DNA of 64,000 nt from Nonomuraea wenchangensis. GTDB taxonomy: Bacteria; Actinomycetota; Actinomycetes; Streptosporangiales; Streptosporangiaceae. Each line of letters begins with the position of its first letter. Position 1 is the first letter of the stretch. The translations under genes and the position numbers were made by a program. The stretch spans positions 124,001-188,000 of the forward strand of contig NZ_FOHX01000021.1 of the NCBI RefSeq assembly GCF_900111685.1, in the 5' to 3' direction. Positions 17,148 through 25,758 of the stretch are shown here, in pieces. The notes beneath the pieces were generated by a model, which was not told where the DNA came from, ran no database searches, and was given only the letters and a program-made list of their open reading frames with translations.

Positions 17148-18389
17148 GTGCACGACTACGCACGCGATCTCGGCCTGCTCCGGGATCGCCGCTTCGCGCT
17201 GCTGTTGTCCGGGCGGACCATCTCCGTCCTCGGCAGCGCCTTCGCCCCCGTGGCACTGGCGTTCGGCGTGCTCGAACTGCCCGGGGCGAGCGCGGGCACG
17301 CTGTCGATGGTCCTCGCCGCGGCCTCCGTACCCATGATCGCGTTCATGCTGGTGGGCGGGGTCGTCGCGGACCGGCTGCCGCGCCAGCGGGTGATGATGA
17401 CCGGCGAGTTCCTGGCCTCCGCCGGCTACTTCGCGATCGGCGCCATGATGCTCACCGGGTGGACGCCGATGCCCGCGCTGCTCACGGCGGCGGCGCTCAC
17501 CGGCATCGCCACGGCGCTCGCGCTGCCCGCCCTCACCGGGATCATCCCCGACGTCGTGCCGCCCGACCGGCTGCAGTCCGGCAACGCGCTGCTCGGCCTC
17601 GGCGCGAACGCCTCCCGCGTGGGCGGGGCGGTGCTCGGCGGCGGCACGGTGACGCTGTTCGGCGGCGGCTGGGCGCTGATGGCCAGCGGGGCCATGTTCG
17701 GCGGGGCGGGCGTGCTCGTCGCGCTCATGCGGCTGGACCGGATCGAGCGCCCGCCGGGCGAGCGGCACTCGGTGCTGAAGGACCTGCGGGACGGCTGGCG
17801 GGAGTTCCGCACCCGGCAGTGGCTCTGGGTGGTCGTGGCGCAGTTCTCGCTGCTGGTCATGGCGTTCGAGGCCGGGCACGGCGTGCTCGGGCCACTGCTG
17901 TTCAAGGACCGCCTCGGCGGGCCGGCGGCCTGGTCGGCGTTCCTCGCGGGCGAGGCCATCGGGATGATCGCCGGCGTGCTCGTGTCGATCCGGCTGCGGC
18001 CCAGGCGGCCGATCCTGGTGGGGGTGCTGCTGTGCCTGCCGACGGCGCTGCCGTACGTGCTGCTCGGCAGCGACGCGCCGCTCTGGGCGGCGGTGGCCGC
18101 GGCGTTCGTGCTCGGGGTGTGCTTCGACGTCTTCGGCGTGCTCTGGCAGACCACGATGCAGCGGGAGGTGCCGCCCGAGGCGCTGTCGCGGGTCAGCTCG
18201 TACGACATGCTCGGCTCGCTCATGTTCGGCCCGCTCGGGCTGCTGCTGGCCGGCGGGGCGGCGGACGTGTTCGGGGCCGAGACGTCGCTGCTGGCCTGCG
18301 CCGTGATCATCGTGGTGTGCACGCTGGCCGCGCTGCTGGCCCCCGGCGTGCGTAACCTGCGCGCGCCGGTAGCGCCGGTCACTCGATGA
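17148..18389 (+). CDS. MFS transporter (12-helix, enterobactin-exporter-like)
   Basis: This 413-residue permease has repeated hydrophobic helices and the loop GGVVADRLPRQRVMM between helices 2 and 3, typical of MFS_1/MFS_3 efflux proteins. The GTG at 17148 is preferred over the TTG one codon earlier because AGGGGG lies 7 bases upstream. It is transcribed divergently from FAAL out of the same regulatory region, so it may respond to the same regulator and could provide self-protection or export. Its substrate is not evident. Its 3' end overlaps the convergent Ig-like protein gene by 11 bp. Confidence 0.88.
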   Translation: MHDYARDLGLLRDRRFALLLSGRTISVLGSAFAPVALAFGVLELPGASAGTLSMVLAAASVPMIAFMLVGGVVADRLPRQRVMMTGEFLASAGYFAIGAMMLTGWTPMPALLTAAALTGIATALALPALTGIIPDVVPPDRLQSGNALLGLGANASRVGGAVLGGGTVTLFGGGWALMASGAMFGGAGVLVALMRLDRIERPPGERHSVLKDLRDGWREFRTRQWLWVVVAQFSLLVMAFEAGHGVLGPLLFKDRLGGPAAWSAFLAGEAIGMIAGVLVSIRLRPRRPILVGVLLCLPTALPYVLLGSDAPLWAAVAAAFVLGVCFDVFGVLWQTTMQREVPPEALSRVSSYDMLGSLMFGPLGLLLAGGAADVFGAETSLLACAVIIVVCTLAALLAPGVRNLRAPVAPVTR

Positions 18390-19014
18390 TGAGCCGGACC
18401 ACCACGCCCGCGCAGCTGCCCGCCACGCAGATCCGCACCGGCACCTCCGAGATGCCGGCCTTCGCGGGGACACCGCCCACGTGCCCGTCGGGGCCGATGG
18501 ACACGCCCTCGGGCAGCCTGCCGTGGTCGGTGACGGTGAAGGTGGGGAGCACGCCGGGCGGACCGCCGTTGATCCCGATCTCGCCCTCCAGCGGCACTCC
18601 GGCCTTGCCGGGGAAGATCAGGTCGCGCGGCACCCAGGGGACGTTGCCGAGCACCACCAGGGTCACCCGCGTCTCGCTGCAGGACGAGCCTGAGCAGATC
18701 TGGACGGGGGCGACATAGGTGCCGGCGCGATCAGGCTTGCCGTAGAGGCGGCCGCTCGCGTCCACGCTGACGCCGACCGCGAGGTAGGCCGCGCGGACGG
18801 CGACGCCCTTGGCGGTGGGCAGGAGCCGCTCGGCGACCTCGATGCCCTCGGTGAGGTAGAAGGTGTCCTCGACCAGCTCGCCCTCGGAGTGGTGAAAAGG
18901 AGTCTCCCTGGCCATCAGCTCGACCGGCGCGATCGGCCCGGTCAACGACGGCACAGCGGCGGACAGGCCGCACACGGCCAGCCCGGCGAGCAGGAAGACC
19001 CACCTTTGCCGCAT
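18379..19014 (-). CDS. Secreted protein with two putative Ig (He_PIG-type) repeats
   Basis: This 211-residue protein has a signal peptide (hydrophobic stretch WVFLLAGLAVCGLSAA). Two repeats of about 80 residues follow, each ending like a putative Ig domain: GVSVDASGRLYGKPDRAGTY and LPEGVSIGPDGHVGGVPAKA, then a strand with a Cys pair (CSGSSC; CVAGSC). Such domains are cell-surface adhesive or structural modules. The ATG at 19014 follows a G-rich site (GGGGGTGC). It is divergent from the IclR gene. No enzymatic residue pattern is seen. Confidence 0.75.
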   Translation of the reverse strand: MRQRWVFLLAGLAVCGLSAAVPSLTGPIAPVELMARETPFHHSEGELVEDTFYLTEGIEVAERLLPTAKGVAVRAAYLAVGVSVDASGRLYGKPDRAGTYVAPVQICSGSSCSETRVTLVVLGNVPWVPRDLIFPGKAGVPLEGEIGINGGPPGVLPTFTVTDHGRLPEGVSIGPDGHVGGVPAKAGISEVPVRICVAGSCAGVVVRLIIE

Positions 19015-19086
19015 GTGCACCCCCCGGTTCTGCTGCTTCCCGTACGTACCCCTTTCGCGGCTCTGCGTCACTAGATAATCAGCAGT

Positions 19087-19716
19087 ATGGCCGCTGAATC
19101 CGTACAGACCTTGGAACGCGGGCTTCGCCTGCTGCGCCTGCTCGCCGACGGCAAGGCCGGGCGCACACCGACGGAGCTGGCGGGCGAGCTGGGGCTGAGC
19201 CGTCCAGTGGTCTACCGGCTGCTGACGGCCCTGATGGCCGAGGGGTTCGTCCGCCGTGACGCCGAGGGGCGGGTGCATCTGGGGTTCGGTGTGCTGGTGC
19301 TGGCGCAGGCGGTGCAGCCGCTGCTGAGGGCGGCGGCGGTGCCGACGTTGCGGCGGCTGGCCGAGGAGGTGGGCGCGACCGCGCACCTGACGGTCGCCGA
19401 GGGGGACGACGGGCTCGCCGTGGCGGTGGTGGAGCCGTCCTGGACCGACATGCACGTGGCCTACCGCGAGGGCTCGCGGCATCCGCTGACCAGGGGGGCG
19501 GCGGGGCAGGCGATCCTGGCGCTGCGCGAGGGGCGCGGCGACTACTTCGTCTCTGAGGGGCAGTTGCAGGAGGGAGCCCGGGGCGTCGCCGCGCCGGTGA
19601 CCGGGCTGCCGTGGCTGGAGGCGTCGGTGGGGGTGGTGACGTTCGGGCCTCTGGATGAGCGCGCGGGGGCGCGCGTGGTGGCCGCGGCGGCCGAGCTGTC
19701 GGCCGCGCTGGGTTGA
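19087..19716 (+). CDS. IclR-family transcriptional regulator (likely of homogentisate genes)
   Basis: This 209-residue regulator has an N-terminal winged helix (residues 5-65, TPTELAGELGLSRPVVYRLL as the HTH) and a shortened IclR effector domain ending near 205; the usual length is about 250. It sits 81 bp upstream of hmgA in the same direction, and IclR-type proteins commonly regulate aromatic catabolism. A GATAAT -10 at 19074-19079 ends 7 bases before the ATG, and there is no Shine-Dalgarno site, so the mRNA is probably leaderless. Its probable operator lies in front of hmgA. Confidence 0.85.
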   Translation: MAAESVQTLERGLRLLRLLADGKAGRTPTELAGELGLSRPVVYRLLTALMAEGFVRRDAEGRVHLGFGVLVLAQAVQPLLRAAAVPTLRRLAEEVGATAHLTVAEGDDGLAVAVVEPSWTDMHVAYREGSRHPLTRGAAGQAILALREGRGDYFVSEGQLQEGARGVAAPVTGLPWLEASVGVVTFGPLDERAGARVVAAAAELSAALG

Positions 19717-19764
19717 CATCCTCCGGCGCATGACCGACGGTTAGTACACATAGAGGACACTTAC

Positions 19765-19779
19765 GTCCGATAACAGGAC
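19765..19779. promoter_or_regulatory. Predicted IclR-type operator upstream of hmgA
   Basis: The sequence GTCCGATAACAGGAC is an imperfect inverted repeat with a CGATAA core, similar in form to operators of PcaU/PobR-type IclR regulators. An overlapping GGAC-acttac-GTCC repeat starts at 19755. It lies 18 bp before the hmgA start codon. Confidence 0.5.
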
Positions 19780-19797
19780 AGCCATGGAGGGGCCGGT

Positions 19798-20967
19798 ATG
19801 CCGTACTACCGGGTCGTGGGAGAGGTGCCGCGCAAACGGCACGTGCAGTTCAGACGGCCGGACGGCGGGCTCTACGCCGAGGAGCTGATGGGCGAGGAGG
19901 GCTTCTCGTCCGACTCCTCGCTGCTCTACCACCGCCACCTGCCGACCGCGATCGTGAAGGCCGAGGCCGTCGAGCCGGTCGTCGGGACGCGACTGGAGCC
20001 CAACCTGCCGCTGTCGCCGCGCCATTTCCGCACCCAGGAGCTGGACAGCGCGGGCGACCTGGTGGGCGGGCGCATGCTGCTGGCGGGCAACGGCGACGTC
20101 CGGTTGTCGTACGCCACCAGCGACCGCCCGAGCGAGCTCTACCGCAACTCCATGGGCGACGAGTGCGTCTACGTCCAGCGCGGCCGGGTGCGCTTCGAGT
20201 CCACCTACGGCGTGATCGAGGCCGGCGAGGGCGACTACGTCGTCATCCCGACCGGCACCATCCACCGCTGGGTGCCGGACGGCCGGGTCAACGTGCTGGC
20301 CATCGAGGCGTCCGGGCACATCAGGCCGCCGAAGCGCTACCTGTCGCAGTACGGCCAGTTCCTGGAGCACGCGCCCTACTGCGAACGCGACCTGCGCGCC
20401 CCCTCCGAGCCGCTGCTCGCCGAGGGCGAGGAGGTGCCGGTGCTGGTGCGCACGCGTGGCGGGCTGACCCGGCTGGTCTACCGCGACCACCCGTTCGACG
20501 TGGTGGGCTGGGACGGCTGCCTCTATCCGTACGCCTTCAACATCGACGACTTCGAGCCGGTGGTGAAGAAGACGCACGCGCCGCCGCCGGTGCACCAGAC
20601 GTTCGAGGGGCCGGGGTTCGTGGTGTGCTCGTTCTGCCCCCGGCCGCTGGACTACCACCCCGAGGCCGTGCCGATCCCGTACAACCATCACAACGTGGAC
20701 TCCGACGAGTTCATGTTCTACGTGGGCGGCGACTACTCCGCCCGCAGGGGCTCGGGCATCGACGTCGGCTCGGTGTCGCTGCACCCGGCCGGGTTCACGC
20801 ACGGGCCGCAGCCCGGCGCGGTCGAGGCGGTCATCGAGGCGATGGCGAACGGCGTGACGACCACCAGCGAGATGGCCGTCATGGTCGACACCTTCCGCCC
20901 GCTCGACCTCGGCCCCGCCGCCCTGTCCTGCGAGGACTCCGGCTACGCCTGGACGTGGGCCCGATGA
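19798..20967 (+). CDS. hmgA: Homogentisate 1,2-dioxygenase
   Basis: This 389-residue cupin enzyme opens the ring of homogentisate to maleylacetoacetate in tyrosine and phenylalanine catabolism. The iron-ligand region is visible as YNHHNVDSDEFMFYVGGDY (His and Glu ligands), and a further His follows in HPAGFTHGPQPG. The N-terminal half carries the usual cupin segments, such as GDECVYVQRGRVRFES. The start follows GGAGGGG by 5 bases. Its stop overlaps the next gene as ATGA, so the three-gene hmg operon is translationally coupled. Control by the adjacent IclR protein is likely. Confidence 0.93.
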   Translation: MPYYRVVGEVPRKRHVQFRRPDGGLYAEELMGEEGFSSDSSLLYHRHLPTAIVKAEAVEPVVGTRLEPNLPLSPRHFRTQELDSAGDLVGGRMLLAGNGDVRLSYATSDRPSELYRNSMGDECVYVQRGRVRFESTYGVIEAGEGDYVVIPTGTIHRWVPDGRVNVLAIEASGHIRPPKRYLSQYGQFLEHAPYCERDLRAPSEPLLAEGEEVPVLVRTRGGLTRLVYRDHPFDVVGWDGCLYPYAFNIDDFEPVVKKTHAPPPVHQTFEGPGFVVCSFCPRPLDYHPEAVPIPYNHHNVDSDEFMFYVGGDYSARRGSGIDVGSVSLHPAGFTHGPQPGAVEAVIEAMANGVTTTSEMAVMVDTFRPLDLGPAALSCEDSGYAWTWAR

Positions 20968-21740
20968 CCGCCACCCTGTACGCCGCGCTCGTGGACGACG
21001 CCGGGCTGTTCCCGCCGACGTCCCTGCACATGGAGCAGGCGCTCGCCCGCAACCGGCGCGACCTGGAGAGCGGCAACCCGGTGCTCACCCACCGCTTCCT
21101 GTGCCCGGCCGGCCGTCTCGACCGGCTGCGCGACCAGGACTTCCGGCCGGCGCGCATCGGGCTGATCCTCGACCCGGAGGAGGACGTTCCCGACTTCGGC
21201 GACCTGCCGATCGACCTGGTCGAGACGCCGCTGCAGGAGGGCGAGACCGTCGAGGCGCTCGCCGCGCGGCTCCAGCTGCCCAAGGGGGTGCGGCTGTTCG
21301 CCGAGATCCAGCCGCGCAAGCTGGCGATCGACGTGCCCGAGGGCACGGGGCTCAAGGTGCGCTGCGGCGGGCTGACGGCCGACGCCTTCCCGGCGGTGGA
21401 GCCGCTGGCGGCGTTCATCAGGTCGTGCGTGGACCACGAGGTGCCGTTCAAGGCCACCGCCGGGCTGCACCACGCGGTGCGGCACTTCGACCCCTCGCTC
21501 GGCGTCGACCGGTACGGGTTCCTCAACCTGCTGCTGGCCGTCTGCGAGGCCGTGCAGGGGCGCGATCCCGCGCACGCCCTGCGCATGACCGATGTGGGGC
21601 AGCTCGTGCGGATGGCGCGGGCGGTGCCCGAGGAGATCGCGGTGCGGGCGCGGCGGCTGCTGGTGAGCTACGGCTCGTGCGCCACCCACACCCCTGTGGA
21701 GGACCTGCGTACGCTGGGCCTGATCGAGGAGGATCAGTGA
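20964..21740 (+). CDS. Unknown protein in the homogentisate operon, 258 residues
   Basis: I cannot assign a named family. The protein alternates strands and helices in the manner of a beta/alpha barrel: IGLILD, VRLFAEIQ, GLKVRCGGL, VPFKATAGLHHAVRHFDP. The conserved-looking KATAGLHH segment and a late Cys (SYGSCATHTP) could be functional. It lies between hmgA and fahA with 4-bp overlaps on both sides. The pathway needs an enzyme that isomerises maleylacetoacetate to fumarylacetoacetate between those two steps, and no glutathione-type isomerase is present here. A role in that step is therefore an inference from position only. Confidence 0.85.
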   Translation: MTATLYAALVDDAGLFPPTSLHMEQALARNRRDLESGNPVLTHRFLCPAGRLDRLRDQDFRPARIGLILDPEEDVPDFGDLPIDLVETPLQEGETVEALAARLQLPKGVRLFAEIQPRKLAIDVPEGTGLKVRCGGLTADAFPAVEPLAAFIRSCVDHEVPFKATAGLHHAVRHFDPSLGVDRYGFLNLLLAVCEAVQGRDPAHALRMTDVGQLVRMARAVPEEIAVRARRLLVSYGSCATHTPVEDLRTLGLIEEDQ

Positions 21741-22867
21741 GCTGGGGGATCGACAACCTGCCGTACGGCGTCTTCTCCCTGCCGGGGCAGGAGCCCCGTG
21801 TGGGGGTGCGCTACGGCGACAAGGTGCTCGACCTGACCGCCGCGCTGCACGACGAGGTGTTCGCGGCGCCGTCGCTCAACCCGTTCATGGCGCGGGGCCG
21901 CGCGGCCTGGCGGGACACCCGGGCGCTGATCCAGGAGAAGCTGACGAGCGACCTCTCGGTCGTCGAGCGTCATCTGATCCCTCTCGCGCAGGTCGAGCTG
22001 CACATGCCCGTCGAGGTGGCCGACTACGTCGACTTCTACTGCTCGCTGGAGCACGCGAGCAACGTCGGGCGCATGTTCCGGCCGGACGCCGAGCCGCTGA
22101 TGCCCAACTGGCGGCACCTGCCGGTCGGCTACCACGGCAGGTCGGGCACGGTCGTGGTGTCCGGCACGCCGGTTCGCCGGCCTCAGGGGCAGCTCGGCGC
22201 GGGGGTGTTCGGGCCGTGCCGGAAGCTGGATGTCGAGGCCGAGCTGGGGTTCGTGGTCGGGGTGCCGACGGAGATGGGCACGCCGGCCGGGGAGTTCGAG
22301 GACCACGTGTTCGGGGTGACGCTGGTCAACGACTGGAGCGCGCGTGACATCCAGTCGTGGGAGTACCGCCCGCTCGGGCCGTTCCTGGCCAAGTCGTTCG
22401 CCACGTCGGTCTCGCCGTGGGTGACGCCGCTGGAGGCGCTGCCCCGGATCCCCGGGCGGGCGCAGGACCCCGAGCCGCTGCCCTACCTGCGCAGGAAGGC
22501 GGACTGGGGGCTGGACATCGCGGTCGAGATCCTGCTCAACGGCGAGGTCGTGGCCCGGCCGCCGTACGCGGAGATGTACTGGACGCCCGACCAGATGCTC
22601 GCGCACCTGACCGTGAACGGGGCCGCGCTGCGCACCGGCGACCTGTTCGCGAGCGGCACGATCTCGGGGCCCGAGCGCGGCCAGCGCGGCTCGTTCATCG
22701 AGCTGACCTGGAACGGCACCGACCCGATCAAGCTCGGCAGCGGCGAGACCCGTACGTTCCTGGAGGACGGCGACACGGTGACGATCCGGGCGACGGCCGG
22801 CGACGTGACCTTGGGGGAGGTTTCCGGAACTGTCGCACAGGCCCTGGATGTCACTCAAGGTGCTTGA
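21737..22867 (+). CDS. fahA: Fumarylacetoacetase
   Basis: This 376-residue enzyme hydrolyses fumarylacetoacetate to fumarate and acetoacetate, the last step of homogentisate degradation. The FAH core shows PVGYHGRSGTVVVSG, the metal-ligand segment KLDVEAELGFVVG, and VNDWSARDIQSWEYRPLG with the following LAKSFATSVSPW. The GTG start overlaps the preceding stop (GTGA). The length fits the FAH family, which is about 400 residues. Confidence 0.93.
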   Translation: MSWGIDNLPYGVFSLPGQEPRVGVRYGDKVLDLTAALHDEVFAAPSLNPFMARGRAAWRDTRALIQEKLTSDLSVVERHLIPLAQVELHMPVEVADYVDFYCSLEHASNVGRMFRPDAEPLMPNWRHLPVGYHGRSGTVVVSGTPVRRPQGQLGAGVFGPCRKLDVEAELGFVVGVPTEMGTPAGEFEDHVFGVTLVNDWSARDIQSWEYRPLGPFLAKSFATSVSPWVTPLEALPRIPGRAQDPEPLPYLRRKADWGLDIAVEILLNGEVVARPPYAEMYWTPDQMLAHLTVNGAALRTGDLFASGTISGPERGQRGSFIELTWNGTDPIKLGSGETRTFLEDGDTVTIRATAGDVTLGEVSGTVAQALDVTQGA

Positions 22868-22927
22868 CCGGTGACTCCCCGCTAATCTGGGAGGACCCCT
22901 TCTCCCGGACAGCAGGAGTCACCTCTC

Positions 22928-24124
22928 ATGCGGCGTGCCGCGATGCTTCGTGTCGCCTTCCTCCTGGTTTGCGCCATGGCGGCGGTGTCCGTGACGTGCG
23001 GCTGCGGCCCGGTCACCGCGGAGACGCCCGCCGCCCCGCCGGTCGTGCGGATCGCGCCGGCCCTCGACAGCGTCCGCGCCCGGCCCGGCCGCGGCCTGGT
23101 GATCAGGGCGACGGGCGGCACGCTGAGCGAGGTGGCGGCGCACACCGGCGGCGAGCCGGTGCCCGGCAGGCTCGACGCCGAGCGCCGCGTCTGGCGCTCC
23201 GACTGGACGCTGAAGCCCGGCGCCGAGTACGACGTCACCGCCACCGCCACCTCACCGGGCGGCCCCGCCACCGTGCTGGCCGGCCGCTTCCGCACCCGTC
23301 CCGCCGGGGAGACCTTCGGCCTCGCCGCCACCGCGCCGCTGCCCGGCGAGACGGTCGGCGTCGGCATGCCGGTCATCCTCGACTTCGACCGCCCGATCGA
23401 GGACAAGGCGGCCGTCGAGCGGGCCCTGGAGGTCAGGTCCGGGAGTCCCGCCGAAGGCGCCTGGCGCTGGGCCGGCGACACCCGCGTCATCTACCGCACC
23501 CGCCGCTTCTGGACGCCCAGGCAGCGGGTCACCGTCACCGCGCACCTGGCCGGGGTGCACGCGGCCGACGGCGTCCACGGAGCCGTCGACTCCACCTTCG
23601 CCTTCACCGTCGGCCGCGCCCAGACCAGCGTGGTCGACACCCGCACCCACCGCATGACCGTCGAGCGCGACGGCCGCACCGCCCAGCGCATGGCGATCAG
23701 CGCCGGCATGGCCACCACCCGCGAATACACCACGACCAGCGGCGTGCACCTCACCATGGACAAGGGCGACCCGGTCCGCATGATCTCCCCCGGCCGCGAG
23801 AAGGGCGACCCCGGCTTCTACGACCTGCTCATCGAGCACGCCGTACGCATCTCGGGCAGCGGCGAGTACATCCACGCCATGGACAACGTGTGGGCCCAGG
23901 GCCGCCGCAACGTCAGTCACGGCTGCGTCAACGCCCGCCCCGACCAGGCCGCCTGGTTCTACGCGAACTCACTGCGCGGCGATCCGGTCACGATCACCGG
24001 CACCGTCCGCGAGCTCGCGTGGGACAACGGGTGGGGTTTCTGGCAGCTCACCTGGGAGAGGTGGATCGAGGGTAGCGCCCTGCGGACAGCCGACGCCGCA
24101 GGTGAGATGGTGTCGCCGGGTTGA
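22928..24124 (+). CDS. L,D-transpeptidase, probable lipoprotein
   Basis: This 398-residue envelope enzyme makes 3-3 peptidoglycan crosslinks. After a signal with Cys at about 25 and 27 (possible lipobox) come two Ig-like domains (about 35-130 and 135-225) and a YkuD catalytic domain (230-355). The active-site signature is NVSHGCVNARP, with the catalytic Cys in HGC, and an upstream conserved His is in EYIHAMDN. A C-terminal segment with Trp-rich WDNGWGFWQLTWERW follows, as in mycobacterial LdtMt2-type enzymes. The start has AGGAGT 8 bases upstream. It is monocistronic, 60 bp after fahA. Confidence 0.93.
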   Translation: MRRAAMLRVAFLLVCAMAAVSVTCGCGPVTAETPAAPPVVRIAPALDSVRARPGRGLVIRATGGTLSEVAAHTGGEPVPGRLDAERRVWRSDWTLKPGAEYDVTATATSPGGPATVLAGRFRTRPAGETFGLAATAPLPGETVGVGMPVILDFDRPIEDKAAVERALEVRSGSPAEGAWRWAGDTRVIYRTRRFWTPRQRVTVTAHLAGVHAADGVHGAVDSTFAFTVGRAQTSVVDTRTHRMTVERDGRTAQRMAISAGMATTREYTTTSGVHLTMDKGDPVRMISPGREKGDPGFYDLLIEHAVRISGSGEYIHAMDNVWAQGRRNVSHGCVNARPDQAAWFYANSLRGDPVTITGTVRELAWDNGWGFWQLTWERWIEGSALRTADAAGEMVSPG

Positions 24125-24198
24125 CTCCAGGACTACGTTAGAAGGGGAGGGGGAACCACTCGCGGCACGGGCCCGTTGTTCTAAGAGGAGGGCCGGAC

Positions 24199-24630
24199 AT
24201 GGATGAATGGGTCATCTGGGTAATCCTCGCAGTCGTCCTCGGCGTGGCGGAGCTTTTCACCTTCACGGCGGCTCTCGGGCTGCTCGGCGCGGCAGCCCTC
24301 ATCACCGCCGCGACCGCCGCTCTCGGCCTGCCCGTTCCGCTGCAGTTAATCTTCTTCGCCGCCGCTTCCGCGGCCGGTCTCCTGGTCGTCAGGCCGTTCG
24401 CCCTGCGGCACATCAAGCAGCCACAGCTCCAGCGGTTCGGTGTGGAGGCCCTGGTCGGCAAGCCCGCCTACACGGTCTCCGAGGTGACGGGGCGTGAGGG
24501 GCGGATCCGCGTCGGGGGCGAGGAATGGTCGGCGCGTGCCTACGACGAGACACTCGTGATCCCCGAAGGGGCGACCGTAGACATCATCGAGATCGAGGGC
24601 GCGACCGCCCTCGTATATCCCCGGGAGTAG
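24199..24630 (+). CDS. NfeD-family membrane protein
   Basis: This 143-residue protein has two or three N-terminal membrane segments (VIWVILAVVLGVAELFTF; then a Leu/Ala-rich stretch to residue 75) and a C-terminal OB-fold-like NfeD domain (GKPAYTVSEVTGREGRIRVG, GATVDIIEIEGATALVY). NfeD proteins pair with stomatin-like proteins in membrane quality control; the coupled gene follows directly. The start has GGAGGG 6 bases upstream. Confidence 0.9.
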   Translation: MDEWVIWVILAVVLGVAELFTFTAALGLLGAAALITAATAALGLPVPLQLIFFAAASAAGLLVVRPFALRHIKQPQLQRFGVEALVGKPAYTVSEVTGREGRIRVGGEEWSARAYDETLVIPEGATVDIIEIEGATALVYPRE

Positions 24631-24632
24631 GC

Positions 24633-25709
24633 ATGGATCCGCTCTTGCTGGTCGGCATCTTCGTCATCCTGTTCGTCGTGTTCACCGTGCTCAAGGCCGT
24701 ACGGATCGTGCCGCAGGCCCGGGCCCGCAACGTCGAGCGGCTCGGTCGTTACCACCGCACGCTCAAACCCGGGCTCAACTTCGTCATCCCGTACGTCGAC
24801 CGCGTCTACCCCATGATCGATCTGCGTGAGCAGGTCGTCTCGTTCCGCCCGCAGCCGGTCATCACCGAGGACAACCTGGTCGTCGAGATCGACACGGTGC
24901 TCTACTTCCAGGTCACCGACCCGCGGGCGGCGGCGTACGAGATCGCCAACTACATCCAGGCCGTCGAGCAGCTCACCGTCACCACGCTGCGCAACGTCGT
25001 CGGCTCGATGGACCTGGAGAAGACGCTGACCTCGCGCGACACCATCAACAGCCAGTTGCGCGGCGTGCTCGACGAGGCCACCGGCAAGTGGGGCATCCGC
25101 GTCAACCGCGTCGAGATCAAGGCGATCGACCCGCCCAAGACCATCAAGGACGCGATGGAGAAGCAGATGCGGGCCGAGCGGGACAAGCGGGCCGCGATCC
25201 TGACCGCCGAGGGCCAGCGCCAGTCGCAGATCCTCACGGCCGAGGGCGACAAGCAGAGCCGCATCCTGCGCGCCGAGGGCTCCCGGGCCGCGGCGATCCT
25301 GGAGGCCGAGGGCCAGTCGCGGGCCATCGACCAGGTCTTCCAGGCCGTGCACCGCAACGACCCCGACCCCAAGCTGCTCGCCTACCAATACCTCCAGGTG
25401 CTGCCGCAGCTCGCCCAGGGGCAGGGCAACACCTTCTGGGTGATCCCGAGCGAGGTCACCTCGGCGCTGACGGGCGTGTCCAAGGCGTTCACCGAGGCGC
25501 TGCCGCGCTCGGCGGCGACCCGCGAGGAGGAGGCTCCGGATCACTCGGCGGCCGACGAGGACGCCGCCCGCGCGGCGGAGGCCGCGGCCGAGGCCGTCGC
25601 CGACGCCCAGGAGGCCGAGCCCAAGGGTCCGCGCCAGCTCACGCAGGCCCTCCAGGAGCCGTCCCCCTTCCCGGACCTCGACCCGCAGCCCAAGGAGGCC
25701 GAACGCTGA
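24633..25709 (+). CDS. SPFH/stomatin (Band 7) protein, QmcA-like
   Basis: This 358-residue protein has one N-terminal membrane anchor (LLLVGIFVILFVVFTVL), a Band 7 domain (about 25-190; RLGRYHRTLKPGLNFVIPYV, LVVEIDTVLYFQV), a long charged coiled coil (185-260, repeats of AEGQRQSQILTAEGDKQSR type) and an acidic, Ala-rich tail of about 60 residues. It is expected to form oligomeric membrane scaffolds with the upstream NfeD protein. It begins 2 bp after the NfeD stop; GGGAG overlaps that stop. Confidence 0.93.
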   Translation: MDPLLLVGIFVILFVVFTVLKAVRIVPQARARNVERLGRYHRTLKPGLNFVIPYVDRVYPMIDLREQVVSFRPQPVITEDNLVVEIDTVLYFQVTDPRAAAYEIANYIQAVEQLTVTTLRNVVGSMDLEKTLTSRDTINSQLRGVLDEATGKWGIRVNRVEIKAIDPPKTIKDAMEKQMRAERDKRAAILTAEGQRQSQILTAEGDKQSRILRAEGSRAAAILEAEGQSRAIDQVFQAVHRNDPDPKLLAYQYLQVLPQLAQGQGNTFWVIPSEVTSALTGVSKAFTEALPRSAATREEEAPDHSAADEDAARAAEAAAEAVADAQEAEPKGPRQLTQALQEPSPFPDLDPQPKEAER

Positions 25710-25722
25710 GCCCGTGGCCGAC

Positions 25723-25751
25723 CGGCCCGGTCCCCTCGGGGGGCCGGGCCG
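25723..25751. terminator. Strong bidirectional terminator
   Basis: CGGCCCGG-T-CCCC pairs with GGGG-G-CCGGGCCG around a 3-base loop, giving a 13-pair stem with one T-G. It lies between the stop codons of the convergent stomatin (25709) and oxidoreductase (25759) genes. Confidence 0.8.
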
Positions 25752-25758
25752 TCGCCGT

